64,000 nt of DNA from Fortiea contorta PCC 7126. GTDB lineage: Bacteria > Cyanobacteriota > Cyanobacteriia > Cyanobacteriales > Nostocaceae. This document shows positions 18,839 through 28,038 of the stretch, in pieces; the first letter of the stretch is position 1, and every line of letters begins with the position of its first letter. The DNA lies in the NCBI RefSeq assembly GCF_000332295.1, contig NZ_KB235931.1:1-64000 (forward strand), read 5' to 3'. Made by a program: the position numbers and the translations under genes. The notes below the pieces were generated by a model. That model saw only the letters and a program-made list of their open reading frames with translations. It searched no databases and was not told where the DNA came from.

Positions 18839-19348
18839 ATGAGTCTTAAATTAAACCACACTGTTTGGGGAATTATACTTAGTGTGTTGCTTTGGGGAGT
18901 AATGAGCATCACAGATGTTGTCCGTGGTACTAACACAGCTTTCGCCCTTGAATATAACAAAGAAATTTTGATTGAGGCTGATTTCTCAGGTCGTGATTTA
19001 ACAGACTCTAGCTTTACTAAAGCTAACCTGCGTCAGAGCAATTTCAGTCACTCTAACTTGCGCGGTGTCAGTTTTTTTGCAGCTAATCTAGAATCAGCCA
19101 ACTTAGAGGGTGCAGATATCTCTAACGCTACCTTAGATTCCGCTCGCTTCATCAATGCAAATTTGACCAACGCGGTATTAGAGGGCGCATTCGCTGCCAA
19201 TGCGAAATTCGACGGCGCTATCATTGATGGAGCAGATTTTACAGATGTGTTGTTGCGTTCTGATGAGCAAAAAAAATTGTGCAAGGCTGCGAAAGGAACC
19301 AATCCCACCACAGGGAGAGATACCCGCGAAACGTTGTTTTGTTTTTGA
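18839..19348 (+). CDS. Exported pentapeptide-repeat protein (thylakoid lumen type)
   Basis: 169 residues. An N-terminal hydrophobic segment 'IILSVLLWGVMSITDVV' is followed by a cleavable region ending near 'TAFALEY'. Residues about 45-140 hold pentapeptide repeats of the A(D/N)LXX type ('FSGRDLTDSSFTKANLRQSNF', 'ANLESANLEGADISNATLDS'), which fold as a right-handed square helix. The C-terminus has a Cys pair ('KLCKAAKGTN', 'TLFCF') as in lumenal pentapeptide proteins. The location and any photosynthetic role are inferred from that resemblance. Confidence 0.85.
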   Translation: MSLKLNHTVWGIILSVLLWGVMSITDVVRGTNTAFALEYNKEILIEADFSGRDLTDSSFTKANLRQSNFSHSNLRGVSFFAANLESANLEGADISNATLDSARFINANLTNAVLEGAFAANAKFDGAIIDGADFTDVLLRSDEQKKLCKAAKGTNPTTGRDTRETLFCF

Positions 19349-19392
19349 ATAAGTGACCATGGGGAAGCCACTGCGGTTAATCCCCACCTGTA

Positions 19393-20544
19393 TTAACTAT
19401 GAAAGTTCAGGTGTAATGCCAAGTCTCTGTCATACTCGGTGGTGGTTTCGATTAATTCAGCTTGGTATCCCAGTTCTTTACGGGCTTTAAAAAATGCTTC
19501 TTCCATACCTTGTGTATAGGGAAGCAATATGGATTTGTGTTCTAGTTGTACACGACTGACGATTTCATCTACCAATAAGCATTTCCATCGTTCCGTCATT
19601 TCCCAAGCTACACCGACTGTAGGCATGACCATAACGCATAAAGGTACTAATTCTCGTTCTATTGGTCTGAGACTTCCTTCTAGGACGCAAAGCCAGAGGT
19701 AAGCTTGAAACATATTTAAGTCGCGCAAACAAGAATGTCCCACATCTGGATTGCTGAGAGAGCCTTTAGTGCTGCGGTGATTGGGAAATAATTCAATTAG
19801 TTGACAGTAAACAGTAGCGCCAATATCAGAAGCTAGGGGTAACAGATGGGTGACTAGAGCTAAGGCTGGGGAACTCAGGTGATGCTCGGTCGCAGCAGCG
19901 ATGACTCTTTGCCAAGGGATTGATATTTGTTCTTCCACAAACTTGAAGTAGGGACAAAGTAGGATTTTCTCGACTGCATTCAGCTGACTAATCAGTAGCT
20001 TGTTGGTGAAGTTGAATAAGCTGCTGAGAAAACCTAACACCCGCCTATCCTTGGCGATGGCGTGTTGCTCTTGATATCTCAGCAAGATATGCTCTAGTTC
20101 TTCTGCTAATATTTCTATGTCTGGGATGGCGGATAGAATCAGAGAAGACTGCTCACAAATACCCCGCGCCGCAATTGGTTTGACAATGGGGGTGACTATC
20201 AGACCAGACTGTTGTTGATAAACATCTAATAACTTTTGATATACTTGGTACGCAAACTGAGCAATCTGCTGTGCCTGATGGAAATCAAGAATCTGGGGGA
20301 TATATTCATGGACAGATTTCGCTTGGTGATTTGCTTGGTTAAATGTGCGTTCTAATAAATTTTTTAATAACTTAGCTGTGGTTAAAGCTCTTGCTTCTGG
20401 TAAGGCGACTCTCACCAATTCACCGTAAAATTTCGGATTCTGGGATAAAGATGATACGTCAACTTTATAACGCTCTGCCCAAAGCTTAACTAGGTGCTCA
20501 GATGAGGAAGTTTTAGAACTATGGGCCTTGGCGGGGAATAACAT
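19393..20544 (-). CDS. Conserved hypothetical protein, mostly helical
   Basis: 383 residues from ATG at 20544. No signal peptide or membrane segment. The protein is predicted mostly alpha-helical and leucine-rich, with a Trp/Cys-containing block near residues 285-305 ('LNMFQAYLWLCVLEGSLRPIE') and a conserved-looking C-terminal block 'MEEAFFKARKELGYQAELI'. I do not recognise a family. Composition and HIP1 content match the surroundings, so it looks native. It is convergent with the pentapeptide gene. Confidence 0.65.
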   Translation of the reverse strand: MLFPAKAHSSKTSSSEHLVKLWAERYKVDVSSLSQNPKFYGELVRVALPEARALTTAKLLKNLLERTFNQANHQAKSVHEYIPQILDFHQAQQIAQFAYQVYQKLLDVYQQQSGLIVTPIVKPIAARGICEQSSLILSAIPDIEILAEELEHILLRYQEQHAIAKDRRVLGFLSSLFNFTNKLLISQLNAVEKILLCPYFKFVEEQISIPWQRVIAAATEHHLSSPALALVTHLLPLASDIGATVYCQLIELFPNHRSTKGSLSNPDVGHSCLRDLNMFQAYLWLCVLEGSLRPIERELVPLCVMVMPTVGVAWEMTERWKCLLVDEIVSRVQLEHKSILLPYTQGMEEAFFKARKELGYQAELIETTTEYDRDLALHLNFHS

Positions 20545-20678
20545 AGATTTAGTTGACTATGATTAACATACGTAAACTTTATCTTAAGAGTAGTAACACG
20601 AATAAGTGCGTAAATAAAATATACAATAAGCAAATATAAAGATACTGTGTAGCTAAATGCGATCGCTAAAAGTCATTA

Positions 20679-20731
20679 GACTTCTTGCAGAAGTCGGGAA
20701 CAGGGAACTCTTAACAGGGAACAGGGAGCAG
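20679..20731. repeat. Palindrome plus GGGAACA heptanucleotide repeats
   Basis: GACTTC (20679-20684)/GAAGTC (20690-20695) form a short hairpin, followed by GGGAACA, GGGAACT and GGGAGCA units to about 20731. It lies downstream of pgk. Confidence 0.65.
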
Positions 20732-20838
20732 AAAAGGTACTTTTGCAAGAGGTTTATTAATCATGAAACGGGGCGTGGGGAATTAGGTATGGAGAAGGAA
20801 TTTTCTCTCATCCCTAACCCATAGCCCCTAACCATTGT

Positions 20839-22041
20839 TTAAGCTTCGTCTAAAGCCGCAATACCGGGTAATACTTTACCTTCGAGTAACTCCAAGCTAG
20901 CGCCACCACCGGTGGAAATGTGGCTCATTTGATCGGCTAAACCGACTTTTTCTACAGCGGCTACCGAGTCACCACCACCGATAATTGTGGTTGTGCCGGT
21001 TTTACCGATTTCTGCTAAAGTATGAGCGATCGCCTCTGTGCCTACGGCAAATTTATCAAATTCAAATACACCCATCGGCCCGTTCCAAATCACGGTTTTG
21101 GTATCTGCTAAAGCTTCTTGGAAGACTTTCACAGAATCAGGGCCAATATCCAAACCCATCCCATCATCGGGGATATTTTCGATGCTGACGGTGGTTGCAT
21201 TGGCGTCAGGGGCGAATTTATCTGCAGAAACGATGTCAGTAGGAAGCAATAAAGCCACACCGCGTTCTTTAGCTTTCGCTTCCAAAGTTTTCGCCAGTTC
21301 TAGCTTGTCTTCTTCCACCAAAGATTTACCAACACTCAAACCACGGGCTTTGTAGAAGGTAAAAATCATCCCCCCACCGATGATGAGTTTGTCGCATTTT
21401 TCTAACAAGGTTTCAATCACACCAATCTTACTAGAAACCTTAGAACCACCGATAATTGCTGCCAATGGACGTTGGGGATTTTCGATGGCGCTTTGCAGAT
21501 ATTGCAATTCCTTCTCTACCAAATATCCAGCCACGGAAGGAGTGAGGAATTTAGTTACACCCTCAGTAGAAGCATGGGCACGGTGGGCAGTACCAAAGGC
21601 ATCATTAACATAAAAATCAGCATTAGCTGCCAATTTTTGGGCGAATTCTGGATCATTTTTTTCCTCTTCTTTATAGAAGCGGACATTTTCCAGCAATAGC
21701 ACTTGCCCGTTTGCTAATTCTCCTACCTTAGCAGCCACTTCATCGCCAATAGAATCATCAGTCTTGATGACTTCTTGTCCTAGCAACTCAGAGAGGCGCT
21801 GGGCCACGGGAGTCAGGCGCAATTTTTCATCTACACCTTTGGGACGCCCAAAATGGCTGACGAGAATTACCTTAGCTCCTTTCTGCGTCAAGTCTTGGAT
21901 GGTTGGGAGAGCAGCGCGGATGCGAGTATCGTCTGTGATCTTGCCTTGATCATCAACAGGTACGTTAAAATCAACCCGTACTAAAGCGCGTTTACCAGAT
22001 ACATCAGCCGCAGATAAACTGAATAAAGTTTTTTTAGACAC
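20839..22041 (-). CDS. pgk: Phosphoglycerate kinase
   Basis: 400 residues, full length. It interconverts 3-phosphoglycerate + ATP and 1,3-bisphosphoglycerate in the Calvin cycle and glycolysis. Signatures: '[13 protein letters not shown]', '[10 protein letters not shown]', '[16 protein letters not shown]', '[15 protein letters not shown]', '[15 protein letters not shown]', '[17 protein letters not shown]', '[14 protein letters not shown]', '[15 protein letters not shown]'. The start is GTG at 22041, fixed by AGGAGG about 10 nt upstream. Cytosolic and monocistronic; divergent from the Usp gene. Confidence 0.97.
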   Translation of the reverse strand: MSKKTLFSLSAADVSGKRALVRVDFNVPVDDQGKITDDTRIRAALPTIQDLTQKGAKVILVSHFGRPKGVDEKLRLTPVAQRLSELLGQEVIKTDDSIGDEVAAKVGELANGQVLLLENVRFYKEEEKNDPEFAQKLAANADFYVNDAFGTAHRAHASTEGVTKFLTPSVAGYLVEKELQYLQSAIENPQRPLAAIIGGSKVSSKIGVIETLLEKCDKLIIGGGMIFTFYKARGLSVGKSLVEEDKLELAKTLEAKAKERGVALLLPTDIVSADKFAPDANATTVSIENIPDDGMGLDIGPDSVKVFQEALADTKTVIWNGPMGVFEFDKFAVGTEAIAHTLAEIGKTGTTTIIGGGDSVAAVEKVGLADQMSHISTGGGASLELLEGKVLPGIAALDEA

Positions 22042-22128
22042 TACCAGATCCTCCTGATTGCCTTTTTGTTATTGTTTTGAAAGTAGTCCATCCAGATTTT
22101 ACCGGAGTCAGGGGTGCGGAGGTGAGAG

Positions 22129-22536
22129 ATGTTTAAAACAGTACTATTTCCAATTGATCAAAGTCGGGAAGCGCGGGAAGCGGCTGATGTAGTGACGAAT
22201 GTGGTGCAAAAGTATGGTAGTCGGTTGGTGCTGTTGTCTGTGGTGGAGGAACCAACTGCAGACGCGCCTAGTACCGATCCGATGTTGTCGCCTGAAGTAG
22301 TTGCTAAATTGTTGGAAAATGCTCAATCTTTGTTTTCTCAGCAAGGAATACAGGCCGAAGTGCTGGAAAGACAAGGTAAGCCAGCGTTTACTATCTGTGA
22401 TGTTGCTGATGAAATTGAGGCAGATTTAATCATTATGGGCTGTCGGGGTTTAGGTTTGACTGAAGATGGAGCAACTGATAGTGTGACTACCCGTGTGATT
22501 AATCTTTCTCCTTGTCCGGTGTTGATTGTGCCGTAA
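22129..22536 (+). CDS. Universal stress protein (UspA family)
   Basis: 135 residues, a single Usp domain. It begins 'MFKTVLFPIDQSREAREAADVV' and ends with the ATP-binding loop pattern GxRGxGx(n)GSxTxxV in altered form: 'GCRGLGLTEDGATDSVTTRVI', then 'CPVLIVP'. The canonical G-S after the loop is replaced by DS, so nucleotide binding is uncertain. GGAGG sits 8-9 nt before the ATG. These proteins are stress-responsive and usually dimeric; the specific role is unknown. Confidence 0.9.
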   Translation: MFKTVLFPIDQSREAREAADVVTNVVQKYGSRLVLLSVVEEPTADAPSTDPMLSPEVVAKLLENAQSLFSQQGIQAEVLERQGKPAFTICDVADEIEADLIIMGCRGLGLTEDGATDSVTTRVINLSPCPVLIVP

Positions 22537-22558
22537 TTAAGGGACAGGGGATTGGGCG

Positions 22559-22620
22559 TGGGGAGGTGGGGAGATGGGGAGGTGGGGAGTGTGGGGAGTG
22601 TGGGGAGGTGGGGAGGTAGG
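22559..22620. repeat. G-rich tandem repeat with G4 potential
   Basis: Runs of GGGG every 3-5 nt (GGGGAGGT, GGGGAGAT, GGGGAGTGT units) on the plus strand, repeated about eight times. Four or more G4 tracts in this spacing can fold as a G-quadruplex. Related G-rich tracts occur at 27431 and 54366. Confidence 0.8.
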
Positions 22621-22694
22621 GATTGTCAGAAATATTTTCAATGAAAGTATAGGAATCATATTTGATTGCGTGAAAAAAACTCAGTACACTTTTA

Positions 22695-22737
22695 TTCCCT
22701 GTTCCCTGTTTCCTGTTCTCTATTCCCTATTCCCTTT
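22695..22737. repeat. TTCCCTG/TTCCCTA heptanucleotide repeats
   Basis: Six units of TTCCCTG, TTTCCTG, TTCTCTA, TTCCCTA in a row in the spacer after the Usp gene. Confidence 0.75.
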
Positions 22738-22746
22738 TACCTGTTT

Positions 22747-22898
22747 TTAACGCTGGTCTAAGTTATCTGTATGGAACTAATTCACCTGATTGGGTGTATG
22801 CGATTTTAGCAACTGGAATATACCCTAAATATAGAGGCTATTTGAATTTTATTGGTGGTTATTCTATCAATAGAAAATTATCTCCATTTGAAAGATGA
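22747..22898 (+). pseudogene. Possible coding remnant (unrecognised)
   Basis: One frame reads as protein-like sequence (NAGLSYLYGTNSPDWVYAIL, then TGIYPKYRGYLNFIGGYSIN) up to TGA at 22896-22898, but it has no start codon with a ribosome site and is preceded by heptanucleotide repeats. It may be the 3' end of a gene destroyed by repeat insertion. The assignment rests only on amino-acid composition. Confidence 0.3.
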
Positions 22899-23073
22899 AT
22901 TCAGGAAATCCGGACACTTAAGTCTATTTGCTATTGAACATCTGTCGGCAAAAGTGAGGTGTGACGGAAACCGACATCGCCTACTTTTCGCGACATCCCA
23001 AATGGTATTACTTATCTGGCGATGACCAGATGTAACCAGATATTTAGTTGCTTGTGTATTTAAGGGTTAAAGA

Positions 23074-25569
23074 GTGGATGAAACTGTGGAGTCACTGTAT
23101 ACATTAGATTGTCAACCAGAGGTGGTGACGCTGCTCTCGAAAATTGCTGCTAATTTACCGGGGATGATTTTTCAGTTTCTCCAACGGTCTGATGGTTCTC
23201 AGTTTCTGCTTTATGTTAGTTCTGGTTGTCGGGAGTTGTATGAATTGCAGCCAGAGGCGATTAAGGCAGATTTCCGGGTGTTACATCAAATGGTACATCC
23301 TGAGGATGTGTCGGCTTTAGCGGCGTCTGTAGCAATGGCGACGAAGAATCTGACACCTTGGCGCTGGGAAGGTCGAATTATTACACCCAGTGGTCAAATG
23401 AAATGGATTCAAGGTGCTTCTCAATTGGAACGACAAGCTAATGGTGATTTGCTTTGGGAGGGCTTGGTGATGGATATCACAGACCGCAAACAAGTAGAAG
23501 CAAAATTGCGAACCAGTGAAAGGCGCTACAAGGCGATTTTGGATGCGATCCCCGATTCGATGTTTCGGATTAACCGCGATGGGAATTATTTGGATTTGAA
23601 GGATGATTGCAAGAATGTGGGGCTGGCTAGGGAAGAGATTATTGGCAAGAATATGCGGGATTTACTACCCGATGATGTAGCAATTATTGGTCAAGAGGCG
23701 ATCGCTAAAACTTTAAGTTCTCAAGATTTACAGGTTTGTGAATATCAGTTACCTTCGCCTCTGGGAATGCGAGATTATGAGGCGCGGTTGGTAGTTAGCG
23801 GCACTGATGAGGTGTTAGCTATTGTCCGGGATATTACGGAACGCAAACAAGCGGAGGCGAATCTGCAAAGTTTGGCAAAAAAGTTTTCTAAAGCTTTTCG
23901 CTGCAGTCCGAATGCAATTACAATTAGCACTCTCGGCGAAGGACGCTATGTGGAAGTTAACGACAGCTTTGTGAGACTTTCTGGTTATGAGCGGGAGGAA
24001 GCAATTGGTAGGACGGCTTTTGAGTTGAATACTTGGGTAAATCGCCGCGATCGCCTAAATTTATTACAAGAGTTACAAGCTAAGGGATTTGTACGGAACT
24101 GGGAAGTAGAATTCCGCACTAAGTTCGGTGTGAAGATTACAGGGTTATTGTCGGCGGAAGTGATTGATTTAGATGGTGTTCCCTGTATTTTGGCAGTTAC
24201 TAATGATATTACAGAACGGAAGCAGGTAGAAGCGCAATTACGGCTGTCGGCGCAGCGCGATCGGTTGTTGACGGAAACTCTCGCGCGCATTCGTTCTTCT
24301 TTGAATTTAGACCAAGTGTTGCAGACTACTGTCTCGGAGGTGAGGCAATTTTTACAAGCAGACCGGGTGTTTATTGGTTTAAATCATGTCCAGGGTGGTG
24401 ATACAGCCATTGCTGAATCTGTAGATCCTCGGTATCCGTCTGTTCTGGTTTGGACAACTGATGATGAAACTTATTTGCAAGAATTCAAACGGTTATTAAC
24501 TAGCGATCGCATCCGCTTAGTTACCGATATCAGCAAAATCACCGCTTCTGACAAATTAAAAGCACATTATCAGCAATTCCACATCCAAGCAACTTTGGCT
24601 GTACCAATTATGCTCGGTGATGAATTATATGGGGCGCTAATTGCTAACCAATGTTCCGGGCCTCGCCATTGGCAAAGTAGCGAAATTGACCTGCTACAGC
24701 AGATGTCAGCACAATTAGCGATCGCTATTCAACAAAGCTTTATTTATCAAGAACTTGCCCAACTTAACGCGAATTTAGAGCAGCAGGTAGAGGAAAGGAC
24801 TGCACAGCTACAACAAAAAATGCAAGAAATCGGCGAACTGCAACGGGTAAAAGATGTAGTATTACATACTGTCGCCCACGATTTGCGGACTGCAGTGATG
24901 GGTAATTTAATTGTCCTCAAAAATTTGCTGAACACTGAGGGGTTAGAGCCGGAAAATACTGGAATCCCTGTCTCCCGTTCCGTAATTGAGCGGATGATTC
25001 AAGGAAATGACCGCCAATTGGGAATGATTGATTCTTTATTGGAAATGCATTGCTGCGAAGGTAAGGGAATTGTCCTCAGACGGGAGTTTGTCTCTTTAAA
25101 TACATTTCTAGAGTCAATGCTGCAGGAATTACAGCCGTTGCTGCAGCAGAATCAAGCAAATTTGAAGAATTTATTACCACAAAATTTGCCGTTAGTACTA
25201 GCAGATTCCACAGGCTTAAAGAAAGTTTTGATAAATTTATTTACCTATAGATGGCAACACAACCCCCCAGGATTAAACTTTACCCTGAAAGCCAAGGTTG
25301 CAGATGGGATGATCCGCCTGCAAATTCAAGATGACGGTGCGGTGATGAGTAAACTGGAGTGCGATCGCTTATTCAATCTTTACATACCCGATCCTCAAGG
25401 CCCTTGTCTCACAGGTATGGCTTTAAAAATGTATCTGAGTCGCCAAATTATGCAAGCACACGGTGGTGAAATAGGTGTCACTAGTCACCGACAGCGGGGG
25501 TTAACTTTTTGGTTCAGTTTACCAACGATACCAAATGAGGGGGAAGGGAGAATGACAAATAACACATAA
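23074..25569 (+). CDS. PAS/GAF sensor histidine kinase with degenerate ATP-binding domain
   Basis: 831 residues from GTG, no membrane segment. Order: PAS at about 15-150, 150-265 and 265-395 (each ending in a 'DITxRKQxE' motif), GAF at about 405-570, a coiled coil, HisKA with phospho-acceptor His602 in 'VAHDLRTAV', then a HATPase-like domain at about 705-815. Key ATP-site residues are missing: the N-box Asn is Tyr725 ('NLFTYRWQHN'), G1 reads 'DDGAVM' instead of DxGxG, and G2 reads 'TGMALKMYL'. It can probably accept but not donate phosphate by itself. It is followed 70 bp later by a complete paralogous kinase. No response regulator is adjacent. Confidence 0.9.
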   Translation: MDETVESLYTLDCQPEVVTLLSKIAANLPGMIFQFLQRSDGSQFLLYVSSGCRELYELQPEAIKADFRVLHQMVHPEDVSALAASVAMATKNLTPWRWEGRIITPSGQMKWIQGASQLERQANGDLLWEGLVMDITDRKQVEAKLRTSERRYKAILDAIPDSMFRINRDGNYLDLKDDCKNVGLAREEIIGKNMRDLLPDDVAIIGQEAIAKTLSSQDLQVCEYQLPSPLGMRDYEARLVVSGTDEVLAIVRDITERKQAEANLQSLAKKFSKAFRCSPNAITISTLGEGRYVEVNDSFVRLSGYEREEAIGRTAFELNTWVNRRDRLNLLQELQAKGFVRNWEVEFRTKFGVKITGLLSAEVIDLDGVPCILAVTNDITERKQVEAQLRLSAQRDRLLTETLARIRSSLNLDQVLQTTVSEVRQFLQADRVFIGLNHVQGGDTAIAESVDPRYPSVLVWTTDDETYLQEFKRLLTSDRIRLVTDISKITASDKLKAHYQQFHIQATLAVPIMLGDELYGALIANQCSGPRHWQSSEIDLLQQMSAQLAIAIQQSFIYQELAQLNANLEQQVEERTAQLQQKMQEIGELQRVKDVVLHTVAHDLRTAVMGNLIVLKNLLNTEGLEPENTGIPVSRSVIERMIQGNDRQLGMIDSLLEMHCCEGKGIVLRREFVSLNTFLESMLQELQPLLQQNQANLKNLLPQNLPLVLADSTGLKKVLINLFTYRWQHNPPGLNFTLKAKVADGMIRLQIQDDGAVMSKLECDRLFNLYIPDPQGPCLTGMALKMYLSRQIMQAHGGEIGVTSHRQRGLTFWFSLPTIPNEGEGRMTNNT

Positions 25570-25639
25570 CAAATAACTAATCCCAAATTCCTCGTCCAGA
25601 TGGAGACGGGGAACTTTAACATAAAAATGTCAAGCCGGT

Positions 25640-27430
25640 ATGGGCAACATTGGTAGTACACGAATGGCTAGTTTATTGAGAATAATCCAAAAGTGGTGGA
25701 GAAGGGTATCAGTAGCAGTATTCTCAGAGCCAATGACTGCAATTGACCAGGATCAGGAGTGGCTAGCTAATAGAAATCGCTTTTTATGGCAGAGGTTATA
25801 TCTGTGGTTATGGTTAGCGTCGATTTGTTTGCTAACCTTTACTCTAAGAGACATTTATGACATTTTTTTTCCCCTCCAAGAGTTCAAAAAACTGCCAGAA
25901 CCGTTGAGGATTCATGGATTATTTATTAACGTTGCCATGTTCATCAGTTTACTGGTGTACTTCGCGCTCCGGAAAACTAAATTTGGTTATCGTCATCCAG
26001 GGCTATTATTTTTAGGTTCATCTTGGTCATTGAGTTTATCATCACAATTGTTTGCGACACTCAAGGGTTTTGCACTACCTGATACTTTGGGTTGGTCGCT
26101 ATTGTTTTTTAGCCAAGCGACATTTATTCCTGTTTGCTGGCCGCTGCATTTGATATCTCAAGCGGGTGTACTATTTTATTATTTTGCGGTGAATACAGCT
26201 TTGGGATTACAAACACCGTTGCCTGACCATCCGGAAATTTATAATGCCACTTTTATTTTGTATGTTTTTTGGTTATGTGCTATTTGCGACATTGGCATTT
26301 TCTTGTATGATCGCCTGCAGTGTTCTGAGTTTTACGCGCGGCGGGAACTTGAATCGGCTTACCACAAGCTAGAAATTACAGAGGCTAAATATCGTAGTAT
26401 CTTTGAAAACGCGGTGGAAGGTATCTTCCAAAGCAGTGTTGATGGGCGATATATTACCGCAAATCCCGCACTGGCTCGTATTTATGGATACTCGCGACCA
26501 GAGGAAGTGACAGCCAACTTTACGGATATTGAACATCAATTGTATGTTGATTCTGGTCGCAGAGCAGAGTTTGTCCGCTTGATTGAACAGCAGGGAAAAG
26601 TCTCAGAATTTGAATCGCAAATTTATCGCCGGGATGGAAGTGTTGTCTGGATTTCGGAGAAAGCTTATGCTGTGCGCGATGAACAGGGAAAATTACTTTA
26701 TTATGAGGGGTTGATCGAAGATATCACGCAACGCAAACAAGCGCAGGAAGCACTCAGGGTCTTTTTCCATGCAGTTTCTCATGATTTGCGGAATCCCGTG
26801 TTGGGGACTTTAATCGTGTTGAGAAATTTACTTAATAATCAAGAATTGGGTTCAGCGTCGATTTTGGTGTCTCGAAGAATTTTAGAGCGGATGGTGCAAA
26901 GTAGCGATCGCCAACTCAATTTAATTAATTCTTTGATGGAAGCGCACATCAGCGAAGTGCAGGGCGTAGTTTTGCAGCGGCAACCCCTACAATTATATAC
27001 AGTAGTGGCAGATGCGATCGCTGATTTAGAGCCGATGTTACTCGGCAATCAAGCCATCTTGACAAATTTAGTTACCGCAGATTTACCTTTGGTGAATGGT
27101 GATGCTACTCAACTGTGGCGAGTCTTCTCAAATCTGATTGTCAATGCCATCAAACATAACCCCCCAGGATTATCGTTGACAATTGACGCCACCGTCACCG
27201 GCGACAAGATATATTGTACCGTCAGTGATAACGGTGTAGGTATTAGTCAACAACAAAGCGATCGCCTTTTTGACCTTTACTACCAAAGTAGCCATCATCG
27301 CCACACCCTCAGTTTAGGATTGGGCTTGTATCTATGCAAACGCATCATTGACGCCCACGGTGGCGAAATCGGCGTCAAAACTGCATTGACTGCAGGCGCG
27401 ACTTTTTGGTTTACATTACCGATTAATTGA
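25640..27430 (+). CDS. Membrane sensor histidine kinase with PAS domain
   Basis: 596 residues from ATG at 25640. Residues about 45-230 contain five or six membrane helices without a known sensor fold. A PAS domain follows ('YRSIFENAVEGIFQSSVDGRY' ... 'EDITQRKQAQ', about 250-370), then HisKA with His381 in 'FFHAVSHDLRNPV', then an intact HATPase: 'NLIVNAIKHNPPG', 'DNGVGIS', 'LGLGLYLCKRI'. The HisKA-HATPase half is clearly paralogous to that of the upstream kinase ('HNPPGL', 'AHGGEIGV', 'TFWF' shared). Same strand, 70-bp gap, probable operon. Confidence 0.92.
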   Translation: MGNIGSTRMASLLRIIQKWWRRVSVAVFSEPMTAIDQDQEWLANRNRFLWQRLYLWLWLASICLLTFTLRDIYDIFFPLQEFKKLPEPLRIHGLFINVAMFISLLVYFALRKTKFGYRHPGLLFLGSSWSLSLSSQLFATLKGFALPDTLGWSLLFFSQATFIPVCWPLHLISQAGVLFYYFAVNTALGLQTPLPDHPEIYNATFILYVFWLCAICDIGIFLYDRLQCSEFYARRELESAYHKLEITEAKYRSIFENAVEGIFQSSVDGRYITANPALARIYGYSRPEEVTANFTDIEHQLYVDSGRRAEFVRLIEQQGKVSEFESQIYRRDGSVVWISEKAYAVRDEQGKLLYYEGLIEDITQRKQAQEALRVFFHAVSHDLRNPVLGTLIVLRNLLNNQELGSASILVSRRILERMVQSSDRQLNLINSLMEAHISEVQGVVLQRQPLQLYTVVADAIADLEPMLLGNQAILTNLVTADLPLVNGDATQLWRVFSNLIVNAIKHNPPGLSLTIDATVTGDKIYCTVSDNGVGISQQQSDRLFDLYYQSSHHRHTLSLGLGLYLCKRIIDAHGGEIGVKTALTAGATFWFTLPIN

Positions 27431-27513
27431 GATGGGGAGGTGGGGGGATGGGGGGATGGGGTGATGGGGAGTGTGGGGGGTGTGGGAAGTGTGGGGGGTG
27501 TGGGAAGTTTTGA
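27431..27513. repeat. G-rich arm of an inverted low-complexity pair
   Basis: GATGGGG, GGTGGGG, AGTGTGGGG and GTGTGGGAA units directly after the kinase stop codon. They are complementary in type to the C-rich run at 28039-28186 on the far side of the 21-bp array. Confidence 0.8.
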
Positions 27514-27540
27514 GTTCTGAAATTCAAGTTTCAGGTTCAA

Positions 27541-28037
27541 AGGCTCGTGCTTGAGGCTTAAAGGCTGACGCTTGAGGTTCAAAGGCTCAAACTTGAGGCT
27601 TAAAGGCTGACGCTTGAGGTTCAGAGGCTGAAACTTGAGGTTCAAAGGCTCGCGCTTGAGGCTTAAAGGCTCGCGCTTGAGGTTCAAAGGCTGACGCTTG
27701 AGGCTTAAAGGCTCGTGCTTGAGGTTCAAAGGCTGACGCTTGAGGTTCAAAGGCTCGCGCTTGAGGTTCAAAGGCTGACGCTTGAGGTTCAGAGGCTGAC
27801 GCTTGAGGTTCAAAGGCTGACGCTTGAGGTTCAAAGGCTGACGCTTGAGGCTTAAAGGCTGACGCTTGAGGCTTAAAGGCTCGCGCTTGAGGTTCAGAGG
27901 CTGACGCTTGAGGTTCAAAGGCTGACGCTTGAGGCTCAAAGGCTGACGCTTGAGGCTCAAAGGCTGACGCTTGAGGCTTAAAGGCTGACGCTTGAGGCTT
28001 AAAGGCTGACGCTTCAAGCTCAAAGGCTCAAACTTTA
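27541..28037. repeat. 21-bp minisatellite, 23 full copies plus one partial
   Basis: Units start at 27541 and every 21 bp to 28003; a partial unit ends near 28037. Each unit has invariant AGGCT at its start and, in all but the last full copy, CTTGAG in the middle. Variation is confined to positions 6-9 (GACG, CGCG, CGTG, CAAA, GAAA) and the last five bases (TTCAA, CTTAA, TTCAG, CTCAA). A degenerate unit precedes it (27513-27540). There are no spacers, so it is not CRISPR. The minus strand is open as a heptapeptide repeat (L-N/S-L-K-R-Q/E-P) but has only TTG starts. Confidence 0.95.
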
Positions 28038-28038
28038 A

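Noticed and set aside
27295-28023. Minus-strand open frame encoding a 242-residue heptapeptide-repeat protein
   Set aside because: No ATG or ribosome site (only TTG), it runs antisense into the 3' end of the sensor kinase gene, and the repeat length (21 bp) keeps any frame open by itself. Kept as a repeat, with the frame question noted as a finding.
27541-28037. CRISPR array
   Set aside because: Units are contiguous 21-bp repeats with no unique spacers and no cas genes in the window.
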